Shown: positions 15,697 to 24,442, counted from the stretch's first letter. The stretch is DNA of 34,728 nt from Candidatus Poseidoniaceae archaeon (GCA_030747785.1 JASLKC010000025.1:1-34728); one strand, 5' to 3'. Numbers and translations: made by a program. Notes: generated from the sequence alone by a model not told the origin.

Positions 15697-17022
15697 ATGA
15701 GTGGCCAAGATATTACGAGCGACATGCTGGAACGCCGAAAACCACTCGATTTGCTCTTCCCTCTGGAGGGCGGAGCATCAAGGCAGGTAGACGAGGATTC
15801 CAACACACAAGTTACTGCTCTAGACCGATTTCGTGCTGCGGTCAACCTGACTAAAGATGCGGTAAAGGCGGTTAGCCTAACTGCAATGGAAGCACTACGT
15901 GAAGGTGCTGCTCTAATCGGAATAGTTGGCGAGCAAAATGAACTCATCGACCCATTCGTCCACCTCGATGCGCCGATCTGGGCTCGTGACCCACCGATTG
16001 AATTAATGCGCCTTGCCTATGCTTACTGTGAAGAATTAACTATGCGAGAAGCTGGAAACTTCTACCACTCATTCAAGTATTTACCAGACGAGCAAAGGCA
16101 AGCAATGTGCGCAGTCTATGCATTCTGCCGACGTGCAGATGACATTGCTGATGGCGACTGGCAAGACCACTTCCCTGGTTCGCAAGGAGAAATGGACCCA
16201 GAGGCTGTAGCATACCGAGAGAAACTCGAGAGCCTACAGAACAAGGATACAATCCTCCAAGAAGATATGTATTTGCAGAAGATTACCCAACTCTTCTTCT
16301 TCCGTAAGAAACTCTCAACCTGCTACACTGAAGTTAGTAGCACTGACCCGGTATTCCTAGCGCTAAAGGACACTGTGACCCGATATGGAATCCCACGTTC
16401 AGTTTTCGATGACCTGATTACCGGCATGGAAGAGGATCTGTACAATAACAGATATCGAACCTTTGACGAACTCTACCTCTACTGCTACCGTGTAGCATCG
16501 GTCGTCGGTCTAATGTGCATTGAAATCTACGGATACGATGACCCTCGTGCTCAGAAATACGCAGAGTCATGGGGCATATTCATGCAGTTGACAAATGTCC
16601 TCAGAGATATTGGAGAAGATATCCAAAGAGACAGGGTATACCTCCCACTCGATGAACTTGAGTCCAACGGAATAGGTGAATCCGAACTTGGTGGAAATGT
16701 AGTTTTGAACACCACTTGGGAACCTTATGTTCACAACTATGCAAAGAGAGCTAGAACATATCTCGAAGAGGCTAAGAAACTCTTGCCACTCCTTCCTCGA
16801 CGCTCGCGCTACTCGCCTGCTGCAATGATTGCCTTCTACGACAAGATTCTGCGACAAATTGAGAGGCAACAGGGTGATGTTTTCACCAAGAGAGTGAAGT
16901 TGAACAAGTTGCAAAAGTTGTCTCTTGCAGCAGCTGTCTATCTTCGACACAGATTCCTTCCGGGATTCCTTAACCCATTGTGGACTGGATTCAGTAAACT
17001 CGGAATCTTACCAGATGTCTGA
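15697..17022 (+). CDS. hpnD: Presqualene diphosphate synthase HpnD with N-terminal extension
   Basis: HpnD condenses two farnesyl diphosphates to presqualene diphosphate, the first step of the HpnCDE route. The family core starts near residue 108 (CEELTMREAGNFYHSFKYLP). It carries both Asp-rich motifs: DDIAD at 148-152 in FCRRADDIADGD, and RDIGED with Asp304 and Asp308 in LTNVLRDIGEDIQRDRVYLP. The whole protein is 441 residues, well above the usual 280-300, because of an N-terminal extension of about 105 residues with an amphipathic helix (about 45-75), and insertions between the motifs. The extension is in frame and starts with a normal ATG at 15697, so it is probably real. A CrtB-like phytoene synthase role is the main alternative. 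Confidence 0.87.
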   Translation: MSGQDITSDMLERRKPLDLLFPLEGGASRQVDEDSNTQVTALDRFRAAVNLTKDAVKAVSLTAMEALREGAALIGIVGEQNELIDPFVHLDAPIWARDPPIELMRLAYAYCEELTMREAGNFYHSFKYLPDEQRQAMCAVYAFCRRADDIADGDWQDHFPGSQGEMDPEAVAYREKLESLQNKDTILQEDMYLQKITQLFFFRKKLSTCYTEVSSTDPVFLALKDTVTRYGIPRSVFDDLITGMEEDLYNNRYRTFDELYLYCYRVASVVGLMCIEIYGYDDPRAQKYAESWGIFMQLTNVLRDIGEDIQRDRVYLPLDELESNGIGESELGGNVVLNTTWEPYVHNYAKRARTYLEEAKKLLPLLPRRSRYSPAAMIAFYDKILRQIERQQGDVFTKRVKLNKLQKLSLAAAVYLRHRFLPGFLNPLWTGFSKLGILPDV

Positions 17023-17039
17023 TTTTGACGGTGAGAGTA

Positions 17040-18545
17040 ATGGATGATGTCCATCCGTGTCGTGAGAATATCATTCTAGCAATATCAGGATTTTTTCTCG
17101 TACTCCTAGAACCAATTATTCTCCTACTTGGAGGAGATGATATCGGCGGCGCTCTATGGCCGCATGCGATTAGGGCATTATCGTGGAGTTTCATATTGAG
17201 GGAATTACATCTGATGATCTTTGCAATTAGCATAGTAATTACCGGCCTAGTTATCCTGAAGCGTGATTGGAAAAATGATTGGAAAAGGCGAATCGTTTCA
17301 TTGTCGATTGGAGCGATAATAGGGCTCATTCTAATCTTCTTATTATTGGACATAGCCTACTTACGAGGGGCATTCATCCTTCTTCCAGCTGCATATGGAA
17401 TCCTTTTGCTGAATATGCTAATACTCAACTGGGGACTACCTTCTAACCCCGCGAATTGGGAGGACTCAAAGGTAGGACGTTCTATTCACATTCTTGGAAT
17501 TATATTCGCTGTATGGCTTATCGCACCAGGGCTTTCTGCAATGGCTGGACTATCGCCATCACCACCAGAATGGGATGGCGGGCTTGGACCACATGAGTTC
17601 ACTACAGAAATCTCAGCATATACCATGCCGGCTGAAGTTGAATCGATACGTGGTGAATACGAAGCAGACATTACATTCTCAGTTTATCTTACCATTCCAG
17701 ATGTTGATGGAGAAATGCCACTTGCAATCATCCTCCACGGTTTCGCAAATCCTCAATTCAGTACCTACGAAGATTGGGTTGCTCATCTCGCATCTAGGGG
17801 AATGGCAGTAGCTTTCATTCAATATCCATCAGATGTTCTACCCGAAGGACATGATACCTATGTTCTGCATGAGGAGGATGGAATGGCGAACCATCCATAC
17901 CACGTTCCAAGAGCAATCGCATTACAGGCTGGTCTTGACCACGCAGAAAGTCTACTTTCGGCTAATGTCGATACCTCTAATCTTCTAATCGGTGGCCATA
18001 GCCTCGGCGCTGGCTATGCACTGATGGTTATGGACTGGAGTTTGCAGAGAGGATGGGGGAATGAATCACTATTCCTCGACCTTGAGGCACCGTATGCACG
18101 GCCGGTACAGGAACATCTACAAATCGATACTTCACTAATTCCAGAGAATTTCATGGCTCACATTGTCATCAGCGAAGATGATATGAGCGTCAGCGATTGC
18201 TTTGGAGTGCATCACCAAGCACTTCTTGGAGAAAATGCACTCTTCATCGAATCTCCAAGTGATCGCCATGGATTCCCAAGATTGGTTTCTTCCCATTATC
18301 TCCAAGCGAGTGAGACCCACGACACTCTAGCAGATTGGGCATTCTACCGCAGAGTTGCTTCTCAAGCGGATTGGATGGTCACACAAAATGAAAATTCAAG
18401 ACTGGCATTACTCGATTCTGACGAATTCCGCTACATGGGTGAATGGTCAGATGGGACTCCCGTCAAAGAATTGGGAGTATGGGATGATGCCCTATCTAGC
18501 AACGAATTCGACTATTGCGAAGATTGGACTGGCGGTCCTGACTGA
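17040..18545 (+). CDS. Membrane-embedded alpha/beta hydrolase
   Basis: 501 residues. The first about 170 residues hold five predicted membrane helices (near 10-32, 50-72, 83-108, 109-127 and 145-167). A soluble alpha/beta-hydrolase domain follows, probably outside the cell. It shows the oxyanion segment LAIILHGFANPQ and the nucleophile elbow GGHSLGAG with Ser321. SPSDRHGFPR is a candidate for the acid/His region. It resembles chlorophyllase or PAF-acetylhydrolase-type esterases, but the substrate is unknown. I choose ATG 17040 because GGTG lies 6 bases before it; a TTG at 17025 is possible. It follows hpnD by 17 bases, so it is probably in the same operon and may act on an isoprenoid or lipid ester. 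Its stop abuts the stop of the convergent gcdH gene. Confidence 0.78.
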   Translation: MDDVHPCRENIILAISGFFLVLLEPIILLLGGDDIGGALWPHAIRALSWSFILRELHLMIFAISIVITGLVILKRDWKNDWKRRIVSLSIGAIIGLILIFLLLDIAYLRGAFILLPAAYGILLLNMLILNWGLPSNPANWEDSKVGRSIHILGIIFAVWLIAPGLSAMAGLSPSPPEWDGGLGPHEFTTEISAYTMPAEVESIRGEYEADITFSVYLTIPDVDGEMPLAIILHGFANPQFSTYEDWVAHLASRGMAVAFIQYPSDVLPEGHDTYVLHEEDGMANHPYHVPRAIALQAGLDHAESLLSANVDTSNLLIGGHSLGAGYALMVMDWSLQRGWGNESLFLDLEAPYARPVQEHLQIDTSLIPENFMAHIVISEDDMSVSDCFGVHHQALLGENALFIESPSDRHGFPRLVSSHYLQASETHDTLADWAFYRRVASQADWMVTQNENSRLALLDSDEFRYMGEWSDGTPVKELGVWDDALSSNEFDYCEDWTGGPD

Positions 18546-19721
18546 TCACGAATTTCGTGTGAAAGCCTGGATACCTGTAATGTAGCGTCCGATAATCAAG
18601 TTGTGAATATCATGGGTTCCTTCGTAGGTCTTTACCGACTCTAAGTTTGCCATATGGCGCATTACAGGATACTCGTCTAGGATTCCATTTGCACCGTGTA
18701 TATCTCGTGCTTCACGGGCTATTTGCAGAGCGATGTCAACATTGTTCATCTTAGCAAGACTAATCTGTTCGTTGAACCAAGTCCCATCGTCCTTCTTCTT
18801 ACCTAAGTGGTATGCGAGAAGTTGTCCCTTGGTAATCTCACGAAGCATCCATGCCAACTTGTTCTGTACCAATTGGTAACTAGCGATTGGCTCACCAAAT
18901 TGGATGCGAGAGAGAGCATAGGTCTTGGCGGAATGGAAACATGCCATAGCTGCACCAAGTGCACCCCAACTAATTCCAAAGCGTGCATTGTTTAAACACG
19001 AAAATGGACCCCGCAAGCCCTTGACGTCGGGAAGCATTCGGTCCTTTGGAATCTTACAGTCTTGGAATACGAGTTCGCTGGTTACACTCGCTTTGAGAGA
19101 GTGCTTGCCCTTCATCTCTGGAGCGCTGAATCCTTCATCACCTTTCTCGATGATGAATCCCTTGATGACGCCATCTAATTTTGCCCAAACGACTGCAACA
19201 TCTGCGATTGTTCCATTGGTAATCCACATCTTTGCACCATTTAGGAGGTAATGATCTCCTTTGTCTTCGGCCTTGGTAATCATATCACCTGGATTGGAGC
19301 CATAATCTGGCTCGGTCAATCCAAAGCAACCTACCCATTCACCGCTAGCCATTTTGGGAAGATATTTTTCCTTCTGCTCCTCACTACCGAAATCCCAAAT
19401 TGGGTACATAGCAAGTGAGCCTTGAACACTAGCAAAGGAACGTAATCCTGAGTCGCCGCGCTCGAGTTCTTGACAGATTAACCCGTATGCTACATAGGAT
19501 AGTCCTGGGCAGCCATAGCCTTTCAGTGGCGCACCCAATACTCCCATTTCTCCAAGGGCAACACGCCATTCATCTGGGAATACTCCCTCTGCACAAGCGT
19601 GCTCAATTTTTGGAAGAACTTCTTCATCGACCCAATCGCGCACCATGTCACGAATCATTACTTCCTCTTCTGTAAGGAGTGATTCGATATCGTAGAAGTC
19701 GAGTCCTTCAAAGGGCTCCAT
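18546..19721 (-). CDS. gcdH: Glutaryl-CoA dehydrogenase (acyl-CoA dehydrogenase family)
   Basis: FAD enzyme that oxidises and decarboxylates glutaryl-CoA to crotonyl-CoA in lysine and tryptophan breakdown, passing electrons to ETF. 391 residues, the usual length. Family marks include RSFASVQGSLAMYPI, CFGLTEPDYGSNPGDM (FAD/substrate loop), MWITNGTIADVAVVWAK, NNARFGISWGALGAA and the catalytic base Glu367 in VKTYEGTHDIHNLIIGR. These resemble the glutaryl-CoA branch more than short- or medium-chain dehydrogenases, though a related acyl-CoA substrate is possible. GGAG lies 7 bases before the ATG. It starts 43 bases after the propeller-like membrane protein on the same strand. EtfB and EtfA, the likely electron acceptor, are encoded 3 kb away. 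Confidence 0.9.
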   Translation of the reverse strand: MEPFEGLDFYDIESLLTEEEVMIRDMVRDWVDEEVLPKIEHACAEGVFPDEWRVALGEMGVLGAPLKGYGCPGLSYVAYGLICQELERGDSGLRSFASVQGSLAMYPIWDFGSEEQKEKYLPKMASGEWVGCFGLTEPDYGSNPGDMITKAEDKGDHYLLNGAKMWITNGTIADVAVVWAKLDGVIKGFIIEKGDEGFSAPEMKGKHSLKASVTSELVFQDCKIPKDRMLPDVKGLRGPFSCLNNARFGISWGALGAAMACFHSAKTYALSRIQFGEPIASYQLVQNKLAWMLREITKGQLLAYHLGKKKDDGTWFNEQISLAKMNNVDIALQIAREARDIHGANGILDEYPVMRHMANLESVKTYEGTHDIHNLIIGRYITGIQAFTRNS

Positions 19722-19764
19722 GTTACTACTCCGTGTGAAAGTGCCTCATGAAGGTTGGTACGCC

Positions 19765-20937
19765 TTACTTGGATTTCTTTGGGGCCTTTCCACGCAATTC
19801 GAGATACTTTCTCTGCAACCATGGCGAGTTCCAATAAATTAGACCTAGGAAAACTCCTGGTACACAAATAATCACTACAATTCCAATTGCTAATACAATA
19901 ATTGTGTCTTCTTCCTCTTCAACTTCAGGAGCGAACGATACAATCCGTCCATCACTGGTAACAACATACCCATTTCCTTTGGAATTCTCCCATGCGACCG
20001 CTACAGAGTCTGCTGCGAGCATAGGGTCTTGCTGTAATGCATCTGAATTGTTGAACATCAAGAATGCCTCGCCACTATCCTGTTCAACACGGATTAGTCC
20101 AAGTGGTGCGAGATGAACGAGTGTTGTGCCATCAGCCCCACGATCATCCCTGACAGTATCGCCTTCAATCTCGTTGAATGAAGTCATCATACCAAGAGTA
20201 GTATCACCTGGAGTAATGATGTTTAGGTTGATTTCGACTGTGTTTTTCCCACTTGCATACCCAGTGCACACATTCATCGAACCATCGTCGCAAGAAACTC
20301 CAATCCATGTGTAGTGAGGCTTGCCTATCCAATTGAATGAATCATCTCCACCAATTACGCCAATTCCATTACTAACGCTTGCAATAAGACAGATGTTCTG
20401 GCTTCGATGACAAGCGATATCGGTGATTCTTCCTTCTTCCCCAGTAGGGATTTCAGTAAATCCTTCACCGCTACTATATGACCAAACTTTGCCGCTATAA
20501 CTGGCAAGGTATGCCTTATCTCCACCTGCTCTCCAAACTACTGCTTCAATGTCCTCTCCTGCTAATACAGAACTTTCATTGACGGATTCTATCGAATAGG
20601 ATTCTGCAACATAGCGGCGGAACTCCCCCGCATCTCCAGCGAGTAGTGCAGTGTTTCCAGAAGGATGCCATGCAGCATCATTCACATCTTGTTGCCCTGT
20701 TTCTAGTTGGACATCAAATTGTTCCTGGTCAGCCTCTACGGCCTTGATCAGATGTGCGTAACCCTCGGCTCCGAACAGAATAACAACCTCGCCATCTGGA
20801 GATACTGCGCCGCCATCGATTCCGATATCGTATTCGGCGAGATGGCGCTCAATCACTATGTCTACAGTAGCATCAGGCTCTGCCATTACAGATGGCAATA
20901 GCATGATGAGAACCAAAGCAATGGCAACTCGGCGCAT
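19765..20937 (-). CDS. Secreted, C-terminally anchored beta-propeller-like protein
   Basis: 390 residues from the ATG at 20937, which begins a clear signal peptide (MRRVAIALVLIMLLPSVMA). A frame extension to 20982 would put basic residues before it and is less likely. Residues about 25-340 contain repeated blade-like segments such as GGAVSPDGEVVILFG, DAAWHPSGNTALLAGDAG and AVVWRAGGDKAYLASYSGKVW, the pattern of WD40/YVTN-type beta-propellers. A Cys pair (CHRSQNICLIAS) is present. A Glu-rich stretch precedes a membrane helix (IIVLAIGIVVIICVPGVFLG), and the short tail is basic (LRGKAPKKSK), so the propeller faces outside. The role is unknown; surface binding or scaffolding is plausible. A TATA-like CCTTTTTGG lies about 26 bases before the start, and the transcript may be leaderless. 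Confidence 0.75.
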   Translation of the reverse strand: MRRVAIALVLIMLLPSVMAEPDATVDIVIERHLAEYDIGIDGGAVSPDGEVVILFGAEGYAHLIKAVEADQEQFDVQLETGQQDVNDAAWHPSGNTALLAGDAGEFRRYVAESYSIESVNESSVLAGEDIEAVVWRAGGDKAYLASYSGKVWSYSSGEGFTEIPTGEEGRITDIACHRSQNICLIASVSNGIGVIGGDDSFNWIGKPHYTWIGVSCDDGSMNVCTGYASGKNTVEINLNIITPGDTTLGMMTSFNEIEGDTVRDDRGADGTTLVHLAPLGLIRVEQDSGEAFLMFNNSDALQQDPMLAADSVAVAWENSKGNGYVVTSDGRIVSFAPEVEEEEDTIIVLAIGIVVIICVPGVFLGLIYWNSPWLQRKYLELRGKAPKKSK

Positions 20938-21029
20938 GTTCCGGCGACGGTAAGTGAGCCAAAAAGGCCGTGGTCTGACCAACTGCTTTGACCCTAGGCC
21001 TTATTGAGGTAATCGAGGTGGCAAGTGAT

Positions 21030-21560
21030 ATGGAGCGTTTTGAGGTAAAGAGAGGTTTGACAAAGGCTATGGGTGGCAATGCAGGACTTGCTAAGTTAGC
21101 AACCCAATATTTTGACGATGTCGTAGTAGATGGTAGCGGTGTATTCACTGCATCATTCGCAATACTTACCCATGTTAAGGGAGAATACTCCGAAGATGGT
21201 AAACTCGTAGTCGACGTAACCCAGATGAAAGGCGAAGACCTCTCAGAATTCCTTGGAGGAGATGGCGGACGAGAAGCAGCTATGGAATCTCGCAAGCGTT
21301 GGTCTGGATTTCTCGATGAAGCAACAGGTTACAATTCCAAACAACGAGGTGACAAGGCAAAGGAGGGTGCAAAGAAGATCTCCAAGTCGAAGTCTGCAAT
21401 CTCTATGGCTCGAAAATTTATGGAGGTCAGTTCAAATGTTAGCGACGAAAAGAAGCAAACTGCTGAAGACTTAATTCGTCAAATCGAAGAGAAACTAGAG
21501 GAAGGAAATGGCACTCGTGCGCTTTCTCTATCCGAGAAGTTGAACAAGTTGTTCGGTTGA
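21030..21560 (+). CDS. DUF5611-like archaeal protein with basic helical C-terminal extension
   Basis: 176 residues from ATG 21030, which has GAGGTGG eight bases upstream. The N-terminal 110 residues (MERFEVKRGLTKAM... to RRWSGFLDEATGYNSKQR-type end) resemble DUF5611, an archaeal domain known mainly from Thermoplasmata-related lineages, which ends in the pattern FL(E/D)EATGYxxKxR. The remaining about 65 residues are Lys/Glu-rich and predicted helical (KAKEGAKKISKSKSAISMAR, then EDLIRQIEEKLEEG), perhaps a coiled coil. The function of the family is not known. The stop is 10 bases before the tyrS ATG, so translation is probably coupled; a link to translation is possible but unproven. The family call is from memory of the motif. 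Confidence 0.65.
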   Translation: MERFEVKRGLTKAMGGNAGLAKLATQYFDDVVVDGSGVFTASFAILTHVKGEYSEDGKLVVDVTQMKGEDLSEFLGGDGGREAAMESRKRWSGFLDEATGYNSKQRGDKAKEGAKKISKSKSAISMARKFMEVSSNVSDEKKQTAEDLIRQIEEKLEEGNGTRALSLSEKLNKLFG

Positions 21561-21570
21561 GGTGAGCATA

Positions 21571-22695
21571 ATGGAAGACCTCGTGTCGCGCTGCGCCCGA
21601 GTCGCCGAACTCGATGAGGAACAACTACGTCGGCTTCGTCTGATGATAGATGATGTCGACGAAGCCGTCGGTATTGACCACATTGTGAACTGTATCGCAG
21701 ATGGTACTTCTGCCGGTGGCGATGGCGTCATTCGTTGCTATGTTGGATTCGAGCCTTCCGGAAAAGCACACATCGGTTGGAAGGTGATTTCCTTGCAAAT
21801 GCGTCGAATGCTCGATGCAGATGCCAATGTCTTGATCTTCCTAGCAGATTGGCATGCATGGGTAAATGACAAATTCGAGGGAGTCATGGACGATATTCAG
21901 GTTACTGCTCGCTATATGGAAGAAACTTTCAGAGCACTTCTAGGCAATCCTCCAGAGGGAGATGGGCCTGGACAATTGCGCTTCCTTTGGGCATCCAGCA
22001 TCATGGATTCTGGCGATTACTGGGCGAGAGTTCTACGTTGTTCCAAGAATATGAGCCTCGCAAGAGTTCGCAGAACATTCTCAATCATGGGACGTGATGA
22101 GGAATCTTCCGATGGAGATTTATCACGCTTCTTCTATCCTGCCCTACAAGCTGCTGATATTTTTGAAATGGATATAGACGTGGCAATTGGAGGCATGGAC
22201 CAGCGAAAAGCGCACATGTATATGCGCGATGTAGCAGACCGGTGGGGATGGTACAAAGCAACCTGTTTGCACACTCCGATCATCTCGGGTCTAAAGTCGA
22301 GTGGCGCTCGTATGGAGTCCTTTGACCACAAGATGAGTAAGTCTGACCCAAATGGTGCTATTCTCCTTCACGATGATGACAATAAATTGGCTAAGAAAAT
22401 GAAGAAAGCATTTCTTGACCCAGAGCAACCTGATTCGCCAGTTTACGAATTAATTCAACATATCATTCTCCCCGAATTTGGTGAGGTAGTCGTTACTCCT
22501 AAGCCTGAATTTGGAGAACCTTCGACATGGACCGATCTCGACTCATTCAAGGCCGCAGTTGCCGATGGAACGCTTCATCCATTCGATGCGAAAATGGGTG
22601 TTGCAGCAGGAATTTCCCGTGGACTCGCTGTAGTTTCAGAACATTTTGAAGCAGCCCCAGAAACTCTTGACAGTGTTAATGAACTCACTAAGTGA
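21571..22695 (+). CDS. tyrS: Tyrosyl-tRNA synthetase (archaeal/eukaryotic type)
   Basis: Charges tRNA-Tyr with tyrosine. Class I aminoacyl-tRNA synthetase of 374 residues. The first signature is HIGW in YVGFEPSGKAHIGWK (HIGH box), followed by LADWHAWVNDKFEG. The second signature is KMSKS in DHKMSKSDPNGAI. The tyrosine-binding segment IFEMDIDVAIGGMDQRKAHM is intact. The YVGFEPSGKAHIG form and the absence of an S4 domain fit the archaeal/eukaryotic type. The ATG at 21571 follows GGTG by six bases; a GTG at 21562 lies within that site. Downstream, 67 bases separate it from etfB. Confidence 0.94.
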   Translation: MEDLVSRCARVAELDEEQLRRLRLMIDDVDEAVGIDHIVNCIADGTSAGGDGVIRCYVGFEPSGKAHIGWKVISLQMRRMLDADANVLIFLADWHAWVNDKFEGVMDDIQVTARYMEETFRALLGNPPEGDGPGQLRFLWASSIMDSGDYWARVLRCSKNMSLARVRRTFSIMGRDEESSDGDLSRFFYPALQAADIFEMDIDVAIGGMDQRKAHMYMRDVADRWGWYKATCLHTPIISGLKSSGARMESFDHKMSKSDPNGAILLHDDDNKLAKKMKKAFLDPEQPDSPVYELIQHIILPEFGEVVVTPKPEFGEPSTWTDLDSFKAAVADGTLHPFDAKMGVAAGISRGLAVVSEHFEAAPETLDSVNELTK

Positions 22696-22762
22696 GCGTG
22701 AGAAGGTTCTTCAACGGACTTCAGGTCGGCAAATTCAACCCCTAGGGGTTGGAGTGAATCAT

Positions 22763-23506
22763 ATGCCAAATATCGTGGTACTTGTCAAGCGAGTTCCTGA
22801 CACCAATGCACGCATTGTAGTGAATGGAGATAGAGTGGACCTTTCTGCTGTCAAGTGGGTAATTAGCCCATACGACGAATTCGCAATCGAAACTGCACTA
22901 CAACACAAAGAGGCTGCTGGTGGCAGTGTTACTGCTCTAACCCTTGGCCCCGCAGCAGCAGATAAAGTTCTCAAAGATGCCAAGGCAATCGGCGTTGACG
23001 AAATTACCCGAGTCTGGGATGACTCATGGGGTGAACTTGATTCCAATGGAATTCAATCTGCACTTGCTGATGCTATCGGACAAATCGGTGGCGAAGTGGT
23101 GTACTGTGGCAAAACCGCAGCTGATACTGGCGCTGGCTCAACAGGACCAGGAATTGCAGAACGCCTAGGATGGGCCTCGGTATCCAATGTCAGTGATGTA
23201 GCATTTGATGGTGGCATTATTGCTACCGCTCCTGCAGAAGGCGGCGCAGCCAAGGTTGCTGTCTCTGGAAATGCAGTCATCACTTGCGACAAAGGAAGCA
23301 TCAAGGTTCGCAAGCCCAATGTCAAAGGAATCATGATGGCAAAGAGAGCGCAAGTCAATGTCATCTCAGCAGCAGTTCCTGCTGCTAGTGTTACCGTAGT
23401 ATCTCAATCTCCACCTCCAGCAAAACCCGCCGGCAAGAAATACGAGGGTGGAGATAGTGCGGCAGAAGTCGCAAGTTTGCTTCGTGATGAAGCCAATGTA
23501 ATCTGA
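22763..23506 (+). CDS. etfB: Electron transfer flavoprotein beta subunit
   Basis: With EtfA it takes electrons from acyl-CoA dehydrogenases and passes them to the quinone pool through ETF-quinone oxidoreductase. 247 residues from the ATG at 22763 (MPNIVVLVKRVPDTNARIVV), with GGAGTG six bases upstream; an open frame reaches back into tyrS but does not match the family. Visible motifs are INPYDEFAIE-type (WVISPYDEFAIETAL), the nucleotide-binding region VVYCGKTAADTGAGSTGPGIAERLGW and the recognition-loop end KPNVKGIMMAKR. Glutaryl-CoA dehydrogenase, encoded about 3 kb upstream on the other strand, is a likely electron donor. Confidence 0.94.
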   Translation: MPNIVVLVKRVPDTNARIVVNGDRVDLSAVKWVISPYDEFAIETALQHKEAAGGSVTALTLGPAAADKVLKDAKAIGVDEITRVWDDSWGELDSNGIQSALADAIGQIGGEVVYCGKTAADTGAGSTGPGIAERLGWASVSNVSDVAFDGGIIATAPAEGGAAKVAVSGNAVITCDKGSIKVRKPNVKGIMMAKRAQVNVISAAVPAASVTVVSQSPPPAKPAGKKYEGGDSAAEVASLLRDEANVI

Positions 23507-23515
23507 GGTGAAGAA

Positions 23516-24442
23516 ATGAGTGAAAGTATCATCATAGCAGAAACAAGCAAGGGCGCTGTAGCACCTGTTACCGCAGAATTAGTTAGCGCTGCAATCGCAA
23601 TGGGCACCACGCCTACAATCATTGTTCCATGTACGGATTCATCCATCGCTGATAACGCTGGATTCGAAGGTGCAGGGCGCACCATCGCTGTCAAGGGAGG
23701 ATGTTTCGAGAATTACGACGCCTCGTCTTGGGCAGCAGCAATCGATGCTGCAGCACCAGCGGGAACTCTACTCGCAGCAGCAACACCTCAGTCCAAGGAT
23801 CTCCTTGCACGCGTAGCTGCACGACGTGGCCTCGCAGTCGTACAAGATGTCGTCGCAATCAATGGCTCTAACCTAACTAGCCCAATCTATTCTGGTAAAG
23901 CAATGCAAACCGTCGCTCTTTCTGGAGATGCTGCTGTTAGTGTTCGTGCAAACATCTTCCCCGCTGCTAACGCATCAGGAGCAGATGTAAGCGTCGTCGA
24001 CCAATCTGGAGATGTTGCAACTGCAGTTCAGGAAATCATCGCTCGTGCAAGTGCACGTCTCGATGTGGCTGAAGCTAATATCATCATCAGCGGAGGCCGT
24101 GGAATGGGTAGCCCTGACAACTTCTCTCACCTCGAGCGCATTGCTGATGTTCTCGGTGCAGCAGTAGGAGCATCTCGTGCGGCTGTCGATACTTGGGATG
24201 ATATTCCTCACAGCATGCAAGTCGGACAGACTGGTAAGACAGTCAATCCCAATCTCTACATCGCAGTGGGAATTTCTGGAGCAATTCAGCACCTTGCAGG
24301 GATGCGTTCCAGCAAATACATTGTCGCTATCAACAAGGATGCTGATGCACCGATTTTCGCCCATGCTGATTATGGAATCGTAGCAACGTGGGAAGAAACA
24401 CTACCTGTGCTAGAATCCGCATTGAGCGCAATGATGGCTTGA
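23516..24442 (+). CDS. etfA: Electron transfer flavoprotein alpha subunit
   Basis: FAD-binding partner of EtfB, 308 residues. GAGGTG, just after the etfB stop, lies five bases before the ATG at 23516, so the two are translated as a unit. The C-terminal FAD domain is complete: ISGGRGMGSPDNFSHL, AAVGASRAAVD, QVGQTGKTVNPNLYIAVGIS, GAIQHLAGM and the end VATWEETLPVLESAL. The N-terminal domain is Ala/Ser-rich and more divergent. Codon use and context look native. Confidence 0.94.
   Translation: MSESIIIAETSKGAVAPVTAELVSAAIAMGTTPTIIVPCTDSSIADNAGFEGAGRTIAVKGGCFENYDASSWAAAIDAAAPAGTLLAAATPQSKDLLARVAARRGLAVVQDVVAINGSNLTSPIYSGKAMQTVALSGDAAVSVRANIFPAANASGADVSVVDQSGDVATAVQEIIARASARLDVAEANIIISGGRGMGSPDNFSHLERIADVLGAAVGASRAAVDTWDDIPHSMQVGQTGKTVNPNLYIAVGISGAIQHLAGMRSSKYIVAINKDADAPIFAHADYGIVATWEETLPVLESALSAMMA

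Noticed and set aside
14711-17022. Phytoene synthase pair (CrtB) for carotenoids
   Set aside because: Two different synthases adjacent to an HpnE-type desaturase match HpnC and HpnD better; no crtY, lycopene or retinal genes are in the window. A carotenoid role is kept only as an alternative.
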